In this document: in pieces, positions 35,312 through 45,523 of the stretch
Layout: each line of letters starts with the position of its first letter
Numbering within the stretch: position 1 is the first letter of the stretch
Source: Chitinivorax sp. B
GTDB lineage: Bacteria; Pseudomonadota; Gammaproteobacteria; Burkholderiales; SCOH01
Direction: 5' to 3'
DNA length: 46,448 bases
NCBI RefSeq assembly: GCF_005503445.1
Contig: NZ_SCOH01000039.1
Span: 1 to 46,448, forward strand
The notes under the pieces: generated by a model
What the model was told of the DNA's origin: nothing
Database searches by the model: none
Seen by the model: only the letters and a program-made list of their open reading frames with translations
Position numbers and translations under genes: made by a program

Positions 35312-37888
35312 TTACTTGAACTTATAGTTCACTGTGCCATAGACATAACGGCCACGGCCATCGTGTGCAGAACGATTGAAACCGTAGTTGGCATCGTTAC
35401 CGTAAGTGATGAAGGGTGGCTGACGATCGAACATGTTCTTGATGCCTAGTGTGAACTTGGTGTTCTTTAAACCGCTATAGGTGCCTTGCAGATCGAATGT
35501 ACTGAACGATGCAATTTGACGAGTATCGTTTGTTACACGGTCTCGATCACCTTCATCCAGAAAACGTCCAACATAATTCCATCCTAATGTTCCTCCGAAC
35601 GCACCGGCATCAAGTGAAATACTCATGTTATTGTGCCATTTTGGATCGCCATACAGGCCTACCGTTTCTAGCATTGGATCATCAGCCAACTTTGCCGATT
35701 CATGCTTATGCTTATAGGTCGCAGAATCCTGGATAGTAAAAGTACCGACGCCATCAACTTTGAAACGATAGCGTACGTCGATGTCTACACCCTTGAGCAA
35801 CGAACTACTAATATTCAGGAATGGTGTACGTACATAATCGATTTCTCCAGGATCTCCAGGTGCGGCGCCAGGGCGACGCACAATTAAATCTGGGTATTGT
35901 GCGGCATGATCTAGCACATACTGTTCTTCAACGCTACCGACGACATTTTTCTGACTGATTTTCCAGAAGTCGACACCGATCGATAATGATTGGAGTGGCT
36001 CTACCATGAACCCTAATGAATAGTTGCGTGAGGTTTCTGGTTTAAGCTTTGGGTTGCCGGACGTTCTGCTTTCAATCTGAATTTCTGCGCATGAGCCTGT
36101 GGCGTCACAGCGAGGGGTATCAACTACGCGTTGGTAGCCAATTTGTGTACCGAGGTAGAGTTGGCTCATTGATGGCGCACGGAATGCTTCGCTGACAGAG
36201 CCGCGAAACATGACCGACTTCAATGGTTGAAAACGGAACGCATATTTGCGAGATGTCTTTGATCCGGAGTCGCTGTAACTATCGCGGCGTACTGCTGTTT
36301 GCAGTTCAAGCATCTGATGGACAGGAAGGTTTGCTTCGATATAGACAGACTTGGTGGTTCTCTCGCCATCAGATCCGGCGCCACCACTACCTTCAATCTT
36401 TCCTGCAGCTGAAACCGCATCTCGTGCATTGTAGGTAGTTTCACGGCGATATTCAGCACCGCCAGCCAAGCCGAGCCCACCACCTGGGAGGGCAATGATA
36501 TCGGATGAACTCAATTTCAAATCAGCGAACTTGATGACAGAGTTGCCGGTTTCGGTTGTGGTAGCCTTAACTGTATCCCAAGTTGCAGCATCATTGTTGC
36601 CAAATGGATTCAACCTACCGTCCTGAAGTGCTGCGGCAAGTAGATCTTTGTGCAGGTAATTTTTCCCAATACGCTCGGAGTTGGACTTGGTTACACCGAT
36701 TGCAGTGTCATAGTCAACGTTGAACAATGTACCTTTCAGACCAGTCAACAAACGACTTGCTCTGGTTTTGGTGGTTGTTTCGCGATTACCTGCCTCAATG
36801 GAACGCCAGCGAATGGAAGCCTTTCTCTGGAATGGATTGTTGGGGTTATTTGCCTCAATTGCGTAGTTAGCTCCGGAGATCGGTGTAGGTGCGCTAATAC
36901 TTAATGCCTCATTCTGGCTATACCCCATTTCAGTAAACCAACGTAATTGATCATTCAGGTCAACATTGAGTAGCGCAAACAGGTTTTGGCGGCTGGTCGG
37001 CGGTGTGTTGTCCAGCACGGGCATGAAATCATACGAACAATAACGGTCTTTTCCCGCAGGTTGAACATTGCCTGCAGGGCAGCTAGACATGGGTTGCCAA
37101 CCACGGCCGTCATTCAGATTGTAAGAGCCAGGCGCGCCTGTGGGGCTGCGAAGATCACGACCACCCAATTCGCGTTTGTCTGCACTGGCAGAAAACGAAC
37201 GGTCACGGCTAGCAATACGGTCAGTTCGTTGGACATCAATAGAGAACAGGAAATTGTACTTGTCTTCGTCCAGATCACCAGTTCCTGCCGTCAGGTTGTA
37301 ATTCTGTTGTTGACCATCACCTTTGGTGGTCTGGCCGTAATTAAGTTTGGCTTCCAGCCCCTTATAAGATTTGCGGGTAATGATGTTGACTACACCTGCA
37401 ATTGCATCGGAGCCGTAGATAGCGGATGCGCCGTCTTTCAGCACTTGAACCTGTTCAACCGCAGACATCGGCAAGGAGTTGATGTCAACGAAATTGATGG
37501 TCCCACTTAATGCCAAACCATAGTTGGCAACACGGCGGCCGTTTAATAGAACGAGGGTGTTTTGTTCCCCCAGACCACGCAAGCTGATACCGGCGGCACC
37601 TGCAGCAAAACCTGATGAGCCGGCTGTTTCATTGGTACTGGATACATTGGAAGACAGTGTTTGCACCAATTCAGAAATACTTTGAGCACCGGTTCTCTCA
37701 ATATCCGCACGTTTGAACACGGTTACTGAGGTTGGGCCTTCTTTATTGATGCGTTTGATATTGGAGCCGACGACTTCGATCCGCTCGGCTTTTTTGGGTG
37801 TTTCTTCTGCTGCCAATACAGTGGGGACGAGAATTGCACTTGTGGCCCCGATCAGGCCAATTTGATATACCAGCTGTTTGATGCGCAT
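35312..37888 (-). CDS. TonB-dependent outer-membrane receptor
   Basis: 858 aa from ATG 37888, with a GGGAGA site about 10 bp upstream; the TTG at 37897 lies too close to that site. Signal peptide to about AILVPTVLAAEE, then a plug domain (RIEVVGSNIKRINKEGPTSV, SLRGLGEQNTLVLLNGRR, VLKDGASAIYGSDAIAGVVN) and a 22-strand barrel with FRAPSMSQLYLG. The closest style is the large TonB receptors of Xanthomonas and Shewanella for sugars or metal chelates. The ligand is not evident; no transporter or regulator is next to it. It could import oligosaccharides released by the secreted glycosidases, but this is only a guess. Confidence 0.92.
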   Translation of the reverse strand: MRIKQLVYQIGLIGATSAILVPTVLAAEETPKKAERIEVVGSNIKRINKEGPTSVTVFKRADIERTGAQSISELVQTLSSNVSSTNETAGSSGFAAGAAGISLRGLGEQNTLVLLNGRRVANYGLALSGTINFVDINSLPMSAVEQVQVLKDGASAIYGSDAIAGVVNIITRKSYKGLEAKLNYGQTTKGDGQQQNYNLTAGTGDLDEDKYNFLFSIDVQRTDRIASRDRSFSASADKRELGGRDLRSPTGAPGSYNLNDGRGWQPMSSCPAGNVQPAGKDRYCSYDFMPVLDNTPPTSRQNLFALLNVDLNDQLRWFTEMGYSQNEALSISAPTPISGANYAIEANNPNNPFQRKASIRWRSIEAGNRETTTKTRASRLLTGLKGTLFNVDYDTAIGVTKSNSERIGKNYLHKDLLAAALQDGRLNPFGNNDAATWDTVKATTTETGNSVIKFADLKLSSSDIIALPGGGLGLAGGAEYRRETTYNARDAVSAAGKIEGSGGAGSDGERTTKSVYIEANLPVHQMLELQTAVRRDSYSDSGSKTSRKYAFRFQPLKSVMFRGSVSEAFRAPSMSQLYLGTQIGYQRVVDTPRCDATGSCAEIQIESRTSGNPKLKPETSRNYSLGFMVEPLQSLSIGVDFWKISQKNVVGSVEEQYVLDHAAQYPDLIVRRPGAAPGDPGEIDYVRTPFLNISSSLLKGVDIDVRYRFKVDGVGTFTIQDSATYKHKHESAKLADDPMLETVGLYGDPKWHNNMSISLDAGAFGGTLGWNYVGRFLDEGDRDRVTNDTRQIASFSTFDLQGTYSGLKNTKFTLGIKNMFDRQPPFITYGNDANYGFNRSAHDGRGRYVYGTVNYKFK

Positions 37889-38150
37889 TGCGCTCAATCT
37901 CCCTCATTCACTTGATTTTTTTGCGGCAGGTAGGCCTGCTCTGTGGGGCGAGGTCCTTGCCACGTCCGCATTCGTTTACTGCACTCATGCTTGGTTGTAT
38001 ATGCATGGAGGCAGTGGGCAAGTGTAAAGGAAATGCGAAGGGAGAAGAGTGAACTACGTTAAATTGCAAAATTATGTAAAACAATTTGTTGTTAGTTGGA
38101 ATGTCTCATCATGTTACAGATTAAAACGGCAATAAAATTGTGCAAAAACG

Positions 38151-39959
38151 TTATAGAGCATGGATCTTGTGATGTCTTTGCAAGACTGCCAGAAAGTCGG
38201 TGCCATATTTTTCCAGCTTCATATCACCTATTCCAGAAATCGCATGCAATGCTTCCAGACTTTGTGGGCGTTTTTCCAACATGTGTTTCAAGGTGGCATC
38301 ACCAAAAATGACGTAAGCAGGTACGTTTTGCTCTTCAGCCAGATGCTTACGGCATTGGCGCAATGCAGCCCATAGCTCGCGTTCTTCATCGGTATCAAGG
38401 GTAACAGTAGCCGTTTTGCTGCCAGCACTGATGATTTGCTTGTCATCGCTGACACGACGCAGCTGCAAGGTTTGTTCACCACGTAATACGGCCCTGCATG
38501 CGTCCAGCAAATGCAGCCCCCCATGTTCACTGACCCCTACCATGGCGGTGGCGACTAATTGCCGTAGTGTGGAACGCCATTGCGCTTCGCTGACATCTTT
38601 ACCGATGCCGAAAGTGGATAGGTGTTGGTGGCCGCATTCCCGCATTTTTGCGGTTTCGCGACCGAGCAGGATATCGATGACGTGGCCAGCCCCATAACGT
38701 TGACCGCTTCGATAGATGGTCGATAGGGCTTTGCGTACGGCTGTTGTAGCATCCCAGGTTTGCGGGGGATTCAGACAGAGATCACAGTTTCCACAGGGTG
38801 TGGCATCTTCGCTGAAGTAGTGCAGTAATACCTGTCGACGGCAACTGGGGGCCTCGCAATAGCCCAACATAGCATCCAGCTTTTGCCGTTCAATACGTTT
38901 GATTTCATCTGGCGTACCGGATTGTTCGATCATTTCCCGTAGCAGGATGACGTCCTGTAAGCCATAGGTCATCCAGGCACTGGCGGGTAAGCCATCGCGC
39001 CCGGCGCGGCCAGTTTCTTGGTAATAGCCTTCAAGGCTTTTGGGTAGATTCAGATGTGCCACGAAGCGAACATCGGGTTTGTCGATTCCCATTCCGAAGG
39101 CAACGGTGGCAACGATGACCATGTTGTCTTCGCGGAGAAACCGGGTCTGATGTGCCTGGCGTGTGCTGGCATCAAGTCCAGCATGGTAGGGCAGTGCGCG
39201 GATGCCTTGTTCTTGCAACCACTTGGCAGTTTCCTCAACCTTCTTGCGTGACAGACAGTAGACGATTCCGGCATCACCAGGGTGGGCGTTACGCAGAAAG
39301 TAAAGCAGCTGCTTGCGTGGGTTGTCTTTTTCTACCACCGCATAGCGGATATTGGGCCGATCGAAACTGGATAGAAAGACCTTGGCTTCCTGCAGCGCCA
39401 GCCGGTCGACAATTTCCAAGCGGGTCAGGTGATCGGCTGTTGCTGTCAGTGCAATTCGTGGAATGTCAGGGAAGTTTTCATGTAATACCGACAGCTGGAT
39501 GTACTCCGGCCGGAAATCATGCCCCCACTGGGAAACACAATGCGCTTCATCAATGGCAAATATGGCAATCTGACTACGCCGGAGCAAGCTTTGAAAACGC
39601 GGGGTCAATAGGCGTTCTGGTGCGACATAGAGCAGGTCAAGTTCACCATTGAGCAAACGCTGCTCAATGGCATTGGCTTCCTGTAAGTCCAGCGTGGAGT
39701 TCAGGAAAGCTGCGCGTACGCCGAGTTGGGTCAATGCATCGACCTGATCCTGCATCAGTGCGATCAGGGGGGAAACCACGATACCGCAACCTGGACGTAA
39801 CAAGGCTGGAATCTGATAACACAATGATTTGCCACCACCTGTCGGCATCAATACCAATGCATCACCATTTGCTGCAACATGTTCGACGATGTCTGCCTGT
39901 TGGCCGCGAAAGGCGGGGTAACCAAAGGTATGCTGAAGGATACTGAGAGCGGTGGGCAT
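38151..39959 (-). CDS. recQ: ATP-dependent DNA helicase RecQ
   Basis: About 602 aa from the ATG at about 39959 ([20 protein letters not shown]); the frame is open to 40034. Walker [21 protein letters not shown] box [38 protein letters not shown] and the RecQ zinc cysteines (CNCDLC) are followed by RQC and an HRDC domain at the C-terminus. It unwinds DNA 3'-5' in recombination and fork repair. Length fits E. coli RecQ (about 609). Confidence 0.95.
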   Translation of the reverse strand: MPTALSILQHTFGYPAFRGQQADIVEHVAANGDALVLMPTGGGKSLCYQIPALLRPGCGIVVSPLIALMQDQVDALTQLGVRAAFLNSTLDLQEANAIEQRLLNGELDLLYVAPERLLTPRFQSLLRRSQIAIFAIDEAHCVSQWGHDFRPEYIQLSVLHENFPDIPRIALTATADHLTRLEIVDRLALQEAKVFLSSFDRPNIRYAVVEKDNPRKQLLYFLRNAHPGDAGIVYCLSRKKVEETAKWLQEQGIRALPYHAGLDASTRQAHQTRFLREDNMVIVATVAFGMGIDKPDVRFVAHLNLPKSLEGYYQETGRAGRDGLPASAWMTYGLQDVILLREMIEQSGTPDEIKRIERQKLDAMLGYCEAPSCRRQVLLHYFSEDATPCGNCDLCLNPPQTWDATTAVRKALSTIYRSGQRYGAGHVIDILLGRETAKMRECGHQHLSTFGIGKDVSEAQWRSTLRQLVATAMVGVSEHGGLHLLDACRAVLRGEQTLQLRRVSDDKQIISAGSKTATVTLDTDEERELWAALRQCRKHLAEEQNVPAYVIFGDATLKHMLEKRPQSLEALHAISGIGDMKLEKYGTDFLAVLQRHHKIHAL

Positions 39960-40064
39960 GGTGTAAGTCGGTGTGGCAATGAACCTGGGATTATACCCTT
40001 TACCTGTAGTACGGCAGGGGTGGCTTGATACCACCCTTGTAGACTAGCAATCCCAGACCATGAC

Positions 40065-40841
40065 TTACTTGCTGGTATCTGCTTCGTGCTCGTCTGCGAC
40101 ATAGCCAAGGTAGCTATTGTCACTTGATTTGAATATTGCAAGGGATCGATCATACAAGCCATTGATCGGGAAAATGGCAATGTCGGATAGCTTGAGATCA
40201 GCCTGTATTGCAATTTGCTTGATTTGCTCCCTTGTATTCACCGAAATGGCTTGGTGATCAACAGGTGTTCCCTTTTTAAGCATCCGATTCCATTCATTGT
40301 CATCCACTGCTTTGTACCAACGCACGAAGGCATAAAGTGACCGACCACTGCCAACCGCATCTTTCAACATCTCTTGTAATTGTTGAGGGTTTTGCGGCGC
40401 TTTGATGGAAACAAGTTTGGTACCCAGGGCCTGTTTCGTACTACTGAAAATGACATGACCTGCTTGTTCAGTGGTGCCTTTGTAATCCAATTGATATTGA
40501 CGTATTGCATTGAATTCTCCATCCGCAAAGACAAGAATGGCTGGGCGCTGATGGTGAATGGCGTAGATGCCCCAAATCAATGCGGCAATCTGCAGCATGG
40601 CGATGACAACCAAGTCGAACTTCAAGCCACGTTTACCGGGTACGAATATGATCAAGGTGAGAAGCGGGCCCAATACCAGATCAACTGGTGCTGCGATTCG
40701 CAGCCCTTGCCATCCACCATCAATCCAAAAAAAAGGCCCCGGGTACCACAGGTAGATGCAGATCCCAACCACAACGCTGAAGATCGTCAAACTGAGTACA
40801 AAGTGGGTTAACGCTGCACGCGCTCTGGTGATGGCACGCAT
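40065..40841 (-). CDS. TfpX/TfpZ-type type IV pilin accessory protein
   Basis: 258 aa. N-terminal membrane spans (residues about 12-32, 45-68, 75-95) with YLWYPGPFFWIDGGWQGLRI and VDLVLGPLLTLIIFVPGKRGL, the TfpX/TfpZ signature, then a periplasmic domain. In Pseudomonas and relatives such genes lie directly downstream of the major pilin and help assemble particular pilin types. Here no pilin gene is next to it, so it is an orphan copy whose pilin must lie elsewhere. The call rests on motif recognition. Confidence 0.85.
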   Translation of the reverse strand: MRAITRARAALTHFVLSLTIFSVVVGICIYLWYPGPFFWIDGGWQGLRIAAPVDLVLGPLLTLIIFVPGKRGLKFDLVVIAMLQIAALIWGIYAIHHQRPAILVFADGEFNAIRQYQLDYKGTTEQAGHVIFSSTKQALGTKLVSIKAPQNPQQLQEMLKDAVGSGRSLYAFVRWYKAVDDNEWNRMLKKGTPVDHQAISVNTREQIKQIAIQADLKLSDIAIFPINGLYDRSLAIFKSSDNSYLGYVADEHEADTSK

Positions 40842-40998
40842 TTTTTCTGCACCTCATTGAATCTTACGATGATTGCATTTTACAAAATTCCTTTTGTGTA
40901 GTGCAGGCAAAGCGTCGTCACCAATCATTCATATTGTTTTCATCGATTTGTAGTGCTGCAGGTGCACATTGTGCTGCATGGATACCCGTCTATTAGTC

Positions 40999-42186
40999 AT
41001 GAGCGACTTGCCAGTACTGCGGCAGCAGATGCGTTTGGCCATTGTCACGGAGACATTTCCACCCGAGGTGAATGGTGTCGCCATGACCATTGGCAGGATG
41101 GTGCAGGGCTTGCAGGACCGTGGGCACCAGCTGCAAATGGTCAGGCCGAGGCAGGGAGCGCATGACCAGCCGCGGGATGCAGGTGGTTATCAGGAATTAC
41201 TGCGGCTAGGCTTACCCATTCCGCGGTATCAGGGCTTGAAGTTCGGGTTGCCTGCCAAGCAAGCCCTGATATCTGCTTGGATGCGTAAACGGCCGGACTT
41301 GGTCCACGTGGTGACGGAAGGTCCATTAGGCTGGTCCGCTATCTCTGCGGCCAACAAACTGCGGATTCCCGTGACTTCGGATTTTCATACCAATTTCCAT
41401 AGCTACAGTAAGCATTACGGTTTTGGTTGGCTGAACAAGCCGATTCACGCCTATCTGCGCAAACTGCATAACCGCTCATTACTGACGTTTGTTCCGACCA
41501 ACGAGATGCAGGCTGCACTGGAAGGTGCGGGTTATCGCAATCTGGCTGTGGTCGCGCGTGGTGTGGATACCACTTTGTTCAACCCAGACAAACGTAGTGT
41601 CGTATTGCGGACGGAATGGGGTATTACTGCTGACGAATTGGCCGTGTGTCATGTTGGCCGATTGGCGCCGGAAAAGAATCTTCAGGTCGTTGCTCGTGCT
41701 TTCGAGGCGATACGGGCAACAGGGCGCCCATGCCGCATGGTCTGGGTTGGAGACGGGCCTGAGCGACAGGCTCTGCAGGCGCAGTTTCCGGATCACGTGT
41801 TTGCGGGAATGCGTAAAGGAGATGATCTAGCCAGACACTATGCCAGTGCCGATATTTTTCTGTTTCCAAGTCTTACCGAAACCTATGGCAATGTGACGAT
41901 CGAAGCGTTGGCCTCGGGTCTTGCTGTGGTGGCTTACAACTATGCAGCTGCGCGTGAACAAATCCGGCCTCGGCAAAGTGGCATGCTGGCGGGTGTGGGG
42001 GATGAAGTGGCATTTATCGATGCGGCGTGTGAATTGGCCAAACATCCTCAACTCCTGGAGGATATTCGTCACCAGGCCGCACAGTCTGTCACCCACTTGA
42101 GTTGGGCGCAGATTGTCGCGGATTTTGAAACCTATCTTATCAACGTCCTGAACCACTGGGAGGCCCGCCATGAGCAGACTGGTTGA
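40999..42186 (+). CDS. Glycosyltransferase family 4 (mannosyltransferase-like)
   Basis: About 395 aa from ATG 40999; ATG 41029 (MRLAIVTETFPPEVNGVAMT) matches the family start better and has no clear ribosome site either. GT-B fold: N-terminal donor-lacking half, then VGRLAPEKNLQVVARAFEAI and the nucleotide-sugar region FLFPSLTETYGNVTIEALASG with the EX7E pattern. Related to GDP-mannose-dependent alpha-mannosyltransferases that modify glycolipids. The gene overlaps the PAP2 gene by 17 bp and the two probably act together on a lipid-linked sugar. Confidence 0.88.
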   Translation: MSDLPVLRQQMRLAIVTETFPPEVNGVAMTIGRMVQGLQDRGHQLQMVRPRQGAHDQPRDAGGYQELLRLGLPIPRYQGLKFGLPAKQALISAWMRKRPDLVHVVTEGPLGWSAISAANKLRIPVTSDFHTNFHSYSKHYGFGWLNKPIHAYLRKLHNRSLLTFVPTNEMQAALEGAGYRNLAVVARGVDTTLFNPDKRSVVLRTEWGITADELAVCHVGRLAPEKNLQVVARAFEAIRATGRPCRMVWVGDGPERQALQAQFPDHVFAGMRKGDDLARHYASADIFLFPSLTETYGNVTIEALASGLAVVAYNYAAAREQIRPRQSGMLAGVGDEVAFIDAACELAKHPQLLEDIRHQAAQSVTHLSWAQIVADFETYLINVLNHWEARHEQTG

Positions 42187-42706
42187 ATCCTTTAGCTTGA
42201 TAGCGGACTGGGATCGACGTATGACCGAGCAGGCCAATCGTGCCGGCAATTACCCCAGTGTTCGTTGGGCATTTTCGGGGATAAGTCGACTTGGTGACGG
42301 TATTTTCTGGTATGCACTGATGGTGTTGTTATTGTTGATCGACGGACATCATGCGGTGCGTCCGGTTATGCATATGATCGTTGTCGGCTTGCTTTGCACC
42401 GCTATCTACAAATGGCTTAAGGCATTGACCTCCCGCCCGCGTCCTTATTGTTGCAGTAATCGTATTGTGTTGTTTGTCGCACCATTGGATCAATACAGCT
42501 TTCCGTCTGGTCATACCTTGCATGCGGTCAGCTTTACCATGCTTGCTATCTACTACTATCCGTCCATGGCGTGGCTATTGATTCCGTTTGCGACTTTGGT
42601 CGCGCTATCCAGAATGGTGTTGGGCCTGCACTATCCAAGCGATGTGTTCGCGGGAATGTTGATTGGCCTGTTAGTGTCCAGTGTGTCATTGAGTGTGTTT
42701 GTTTAA
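42170..42706 (+). CDS. PAP2-family membrane phosphatase
   Basis: 178 aa. The three PAP2 motifs are seen: KWLKALTSRPRP, FPSGH and SRMVLGLHYPSD, within five or six hydrophobic segments. It removes phosphate from a lipid phosphate or undecaprenyl pyrophosphate at the membrane. Its start lies inside the end of the glycosyltransferase gene (17-bp overlap; ribosome site GGGAGG), so it is translated from the same mRNA. Pairing with the GT4 enzyme suggests glycolipid synthesis. Confidence 0.92.
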   Translation: MSRLVESFSLIADWDRRMTEQANRAGNYPSVRWAFSGISRLGDGIFWYALMVLLLLIDGHHAVRPVMHMIVVGLLCTAIYKWLKALTSRPRPYCCSNRIVLFVAPLDQYSFPSGHTLHAVSFTMLAIYYYPSMAWLLIPFATLVALSRMVLGLHYPSDVFAGMLIGLLVSSVSLSVFV

Positions 42707-42834
42707 CCCAGGATCGTTGCGTTTCTGGTAGCCACCGACCAGTTTGTAGTCGACCGCTGGTCATTCAATCTCTGGTGGGATCGGCAAGTATTCGCTAAGC
42801 TCCATGATGATTGTCAATGCAAGGGAAAATCATC

Positions 42835-43026
42835 ATGCGTGGATTACTGATTGGGATGTGTTTGGTTGTGATGGCTGGTTGTGGCAAGCAAGAAGAACCA
42901 CCTGTCAAACTATATGAGCATGAGCGCGAGCAACTGAAGAAAGCCAAGGAAGTGGAAGGCACATTACTGCAGGCTGATCAGGCACAACGTAAAGCAATGG
43001 AGGAACAAGACGGCAATACGCCATAG
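42835..43026 (+). CDS. Small hypothetical lipoprotein
   Basis: 63 aa from ATG 42835, preceded by CAAGGGA. The N-terminus MRGLLIGMCLVVMAGCG is a lipoprotein signal with Cys17 as the lipidated residue. The rest is short, charged and Gln/Glu/Lys-rich (KLYEHEREQLKKAKEVEG), likely helical. No family is recognised. It lies alone, convergent with the next gene. Confidence 0.75.
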   Translation: MRGLLIGMCLVVMAGCGKQEEPPVKLYEHEREQLKKAKEVEGTLLQADQAQRKAMEEQDGNTP

Positions 43027-43114
43027 TCTTGGCCCTCCACTACAGCAGGTTCAATGTGATCAGGTTAGGTACGATGGACTGGCAAGCAATTACCATCTGG
43101 CTTGATCTCTATGG

Positions 43115-43930
43115 TTACCTCAGGATTGGCGTACAAAAATTCCGCACTAACGCATCCCGACTGAAATCCCCTTGCTGACGGTATCTTGGCGTCAACCCTG
43201 CGGGGGATATCGGATAATCCAGCAATGCCTGTTCCACCTTGTCGAGCCCGACAGCCTCCGACACCTGATAAGCCCGTAAGCCTTTCTGGATACGTTCCTG
43301 CTTGTTTGAGAAATCGCTGAACTTGAAGTCACCGCGGCGAGGAAAGTAAGCGAAGTTGATGTTAGGTCGAAGCGCCATTCGCTTGATGATCGGCCAATCA
43401 AACCGGGCATAAGCCTGCTTGACCGCTGTATCCACAATGGCGTCTTGCTCCCATAGAAAAAATGCGGTGAACAATCTGGCCCGGCCTGCCTGTGAAAGTT
43501 GCCGCCCATGACGGTTGGCGAGGTGGCAGTCGGACAAGGCCATGAGTAACGGCAGCGGTACAACCTTGCGCGTATAGGTACACATGCCGAATTGCTTGGT
43601 CAGGTGATAGGCTGTGTAGGCTTCGATGCAGACACGGCGATTGATATCACGAAAAGCGTTGGCAAAGTCAGCCAGGTGGTGCAATTTACTTTGGCGGATT
43701 TCGGGTGAAAGTACATGTCGGAATGACAAAGCATGGGCGACCAGCATGCCTTGCTTGAAGTAACCCGCAGCCCAAAGGGCACCATGGGCTGCAATGAGCG
43801 GGAAAACATTGTTGCCGCCAGAGTCTGCATACAAGTGATGATAGACAGCGGCACGCTGCGAAAGGCTATTCAGATTGCCCGCCAATTGGGTGGCTTCGGT
43901 TCTAAGCTGGTGGTGAAATTCCTGAATCAT
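43115..43930 (-). CDS. Unrecognised 271-aa protein, predicted CreB target
   Basis: 271 aa from ATG 43930. Mostly helical, rich in His, Tyr and Arg; a HHLYADSGGNNVFPLIAAHG segment near the N-terminus and a GMCTYTRKVVPLPLLMALSD segment in the middle are the most conserved-looking parts. No signal peptide, membrane span, or known motif is seen. It lies directly downstream of creC in the same direction, separated by 147 bp that contain a perfect CreB recognition repeat. In E. coli that place is held by creD. So the gene is probably switched on by the CreBC system, but its function is unknown. Confidence 0.8.
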   Translation of the reverse strand: MIQEFHHQLRTEATQLAGNLNSLSQRAAVYHHLYADSGGNNVFPLIAAHGALWAAGYFKQGMLVAHALSFRHVLSPEIRQSKLHHLADFANAFRDINRRVCIEAYTAYHLTKQFGMCTYTRKVVPLPLLMALSDCHLANRHGRQLSQAGRARLFTAFFLWEQDAIVDTAVKQAYARFDWPIIKRMALRPNINFAYFPRRGDFKFSDFSNKQERIQKGLRAYQVSEAVGLDKVEQALLDYPISPAGLTPRYRQQGDFSRDALVRNFCTPILR

Positions 43931-44013
43931 GACGATGCTTCATTGGAAGTAACTTGATGGACTGCAGTTTGCAGCACCAATATGGGTGGTGTATGAAGTG
44001 TGATTTGTCTTGT

Positions 44014-44029
44014 GTGAAGTGTTTGTGAA
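44014..44029 (-). promoter_or_regulatory. Cre-tag (CreB/BlrA binding repeat) before the 271-aa gene
   Basis: On the minus strand the sequence is TTCAC-AAACAC-TTCAC, an exact match to the known CreB tag TTCACN6TTCAC. It lies about 84 bp upstream of the start codon of the gene at 43930. A possible -10 box CATATT (43979-43984) follows downstream, about 30 bp from the tag, a usual distance for an activator site. Confidence 0.8.
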
Positions 44030-44077
44030 GCCGTGCGGGCGGTTGGGCCAGCCTTTGTTTTTTGTTTGCCCGAACCC

Positions 44078-45523
44078 TTAACTACGGGTGGATTGACGAT
44101 GCAGCGGCAATTGCAAGAGGGCCTCAGCTCCCCCGTCAGGATGGTTGTGTAGGCTGATGCGTCCTTGATGCAGGTCGGCAATTTCCCTGACAAAAGCTAG
44201 GCCCAAACCTGTACTTTTGCGTTGGGTATGGGGTCGGGGCAGTGAATAGAATTTTTGAAAGATCTTGTCCGCTGCATAATCGGGAATACCAGTACCTTGG
44301 TCGGAAATGGCCAGTCGGACTTGCTGGTGGTCAAGGCTAAGGTAGACAGTGATGATGCCGTTGGTGGGAGAAAAATCCACTGCATTGGCCAACAAATTGG
44401 CAATGGCCCGTTGCAACAGGAATGGATCACCGTCGACCAGGGCATCCGGCTGATGTGGCATCGATATTTGAATCCCACGTTGTTGTGCCAATGGCTGGAT
44501 AGCATGTACCGCATCACGAACCAGACTGGCAAGATTGACTGACTGAGTGGACTCCAGCCCAGGTTTGGTCTCCAACTCGGTCAATTCCAGCATGCGGTCG
44601 ACCAGCTCTTGAATACGTTGTGATTCGCGAGTGATGTTTTCCAGGAAACGCGCCTGCTGTTCTACTGGCATGGGTTCCCGCAACAACGCTGCCGTGCCCC
44701 GGATTACCGATAATGGGCTTTTGATCTCGTGTGTCAGTGTCTGCACATATTCAGCGATATAGTGCCGGCCCGCCAACGCATTCTGAATCTCCTGATACAC
44801 GGCACCAATCAACCCCAGTGTACGTCGCCCAAGTCTTGGCAGGCTCAGATTGCGTTGGGTGCGAATGTGCCTGACATACTCCATGAACAGGCCAAATGGC
44901 TTGGCAAACCACACTAGCAGCAATACGACCATTGCCAACACAGTCAAGACCACGATCAGTCCGTAAGACAAAATCCTTTGTCTGGCATGATCGACAAATG
45001 GGCCAAAGCTGCTGACTGGTTTCCCTGTGCTGACCACCCCCACAATCTGCCGATTGATAACAATAGGGGCACTAACGTAAAGAATGTCGGTAGCCTTGTC
45101 CCCAATGGTGTCAGATGTGGTACGGGCTCCATATTGTCCATGCAATGTTCTTGCTACATCACGCCAGCGTGAATAGTCCTGGCCCGCCGCTTTGCCTTGT
45201 GAATCGAACAGCACCTTACCACGTTGATCTGTCACATAAACCCGTAAATGTGCTTGCGTTTTGGTGGCTGCAAAAATCGTGGCCTGAAATTGCTTGGCAT
45301 TCAATGATTGCATACCAGCTTGCAACCGCTCTAGATCCAGTTGGCCGCCGCTGGCATCATGCTCCAACAGACTGGCTAATAGATAACTGGTATCCACCAG
45401 TGAAGCTTCGGTGGCTTCCCGGTAGCGTGGGTCGAGGTCAGCGATCAGATACCGTAACAATAGCCCGACACTGCATAGATACACCAGCAATACCCCGAGG
45501 CCAATATGATTGCGGGTCAACAT
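44078..45523 (-). CDS. creC: Sensor histidine kinase CreC
   Basis: 481 aa. Starts MLTRNHIGLGVLLVYL, a transmembrane span, then DLDPRYREATEASLVDTSYL typical of CreC, a periplasmic sensor domain (cache-like, VRVYVTDQRGKVLFDS-type), a second span near residue 200, HAMP-like region, HisKA domain with His265 (LTHEIKSPLSVIRG) and an ATPase with DQGTGIPDYAADKIFQKFY and STGLGLAFVREI. CreC responds to growth in minimal medium and metabolic state. The start overlaps the end of creB, the usual order. Confidence 0.93.
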   Translation of the reverse strand: MLTRNHIGLGVLLVYLCSVGLLLRYLIADLDPRYREATEASLVDTSYLLASLLEHDASGGQLDLERLQAGMQSLNAKQFQATIFAATKTQAHLRVYVTDQRGKVLFDSQGKAAGQDYSRWRDVARTLHGQYGARTTSDTIGDKATDILYVSAPIVINRQIVGVVSTGKPVSSFGPFVDHARQRILSYGLIVVLTVLAMVVLLLVWFAKPFGLFMEYVRHIRTQRNLSLPRLGRRTLGLIGAVYQEIQNALAGRHYIAEYVQTLTHEIKSPLSVIRGTAALLREPMPVEQQARFLENITRESQRIQELVDRMLELTELETKPGLESTQSVNLASLVRDAVHAIQPLAQQRGIQISMPHQPDALVDGDPFLLQRAIANLLANAVDFSPTNGIITVYLSLDHQQVRLAISDQGTGIPDYAADKIFQKFYSLPRPHTQRKSTGLGLAFVREIADLHQGRISLHNHPDGGAEALLQLPLHRQSTRS

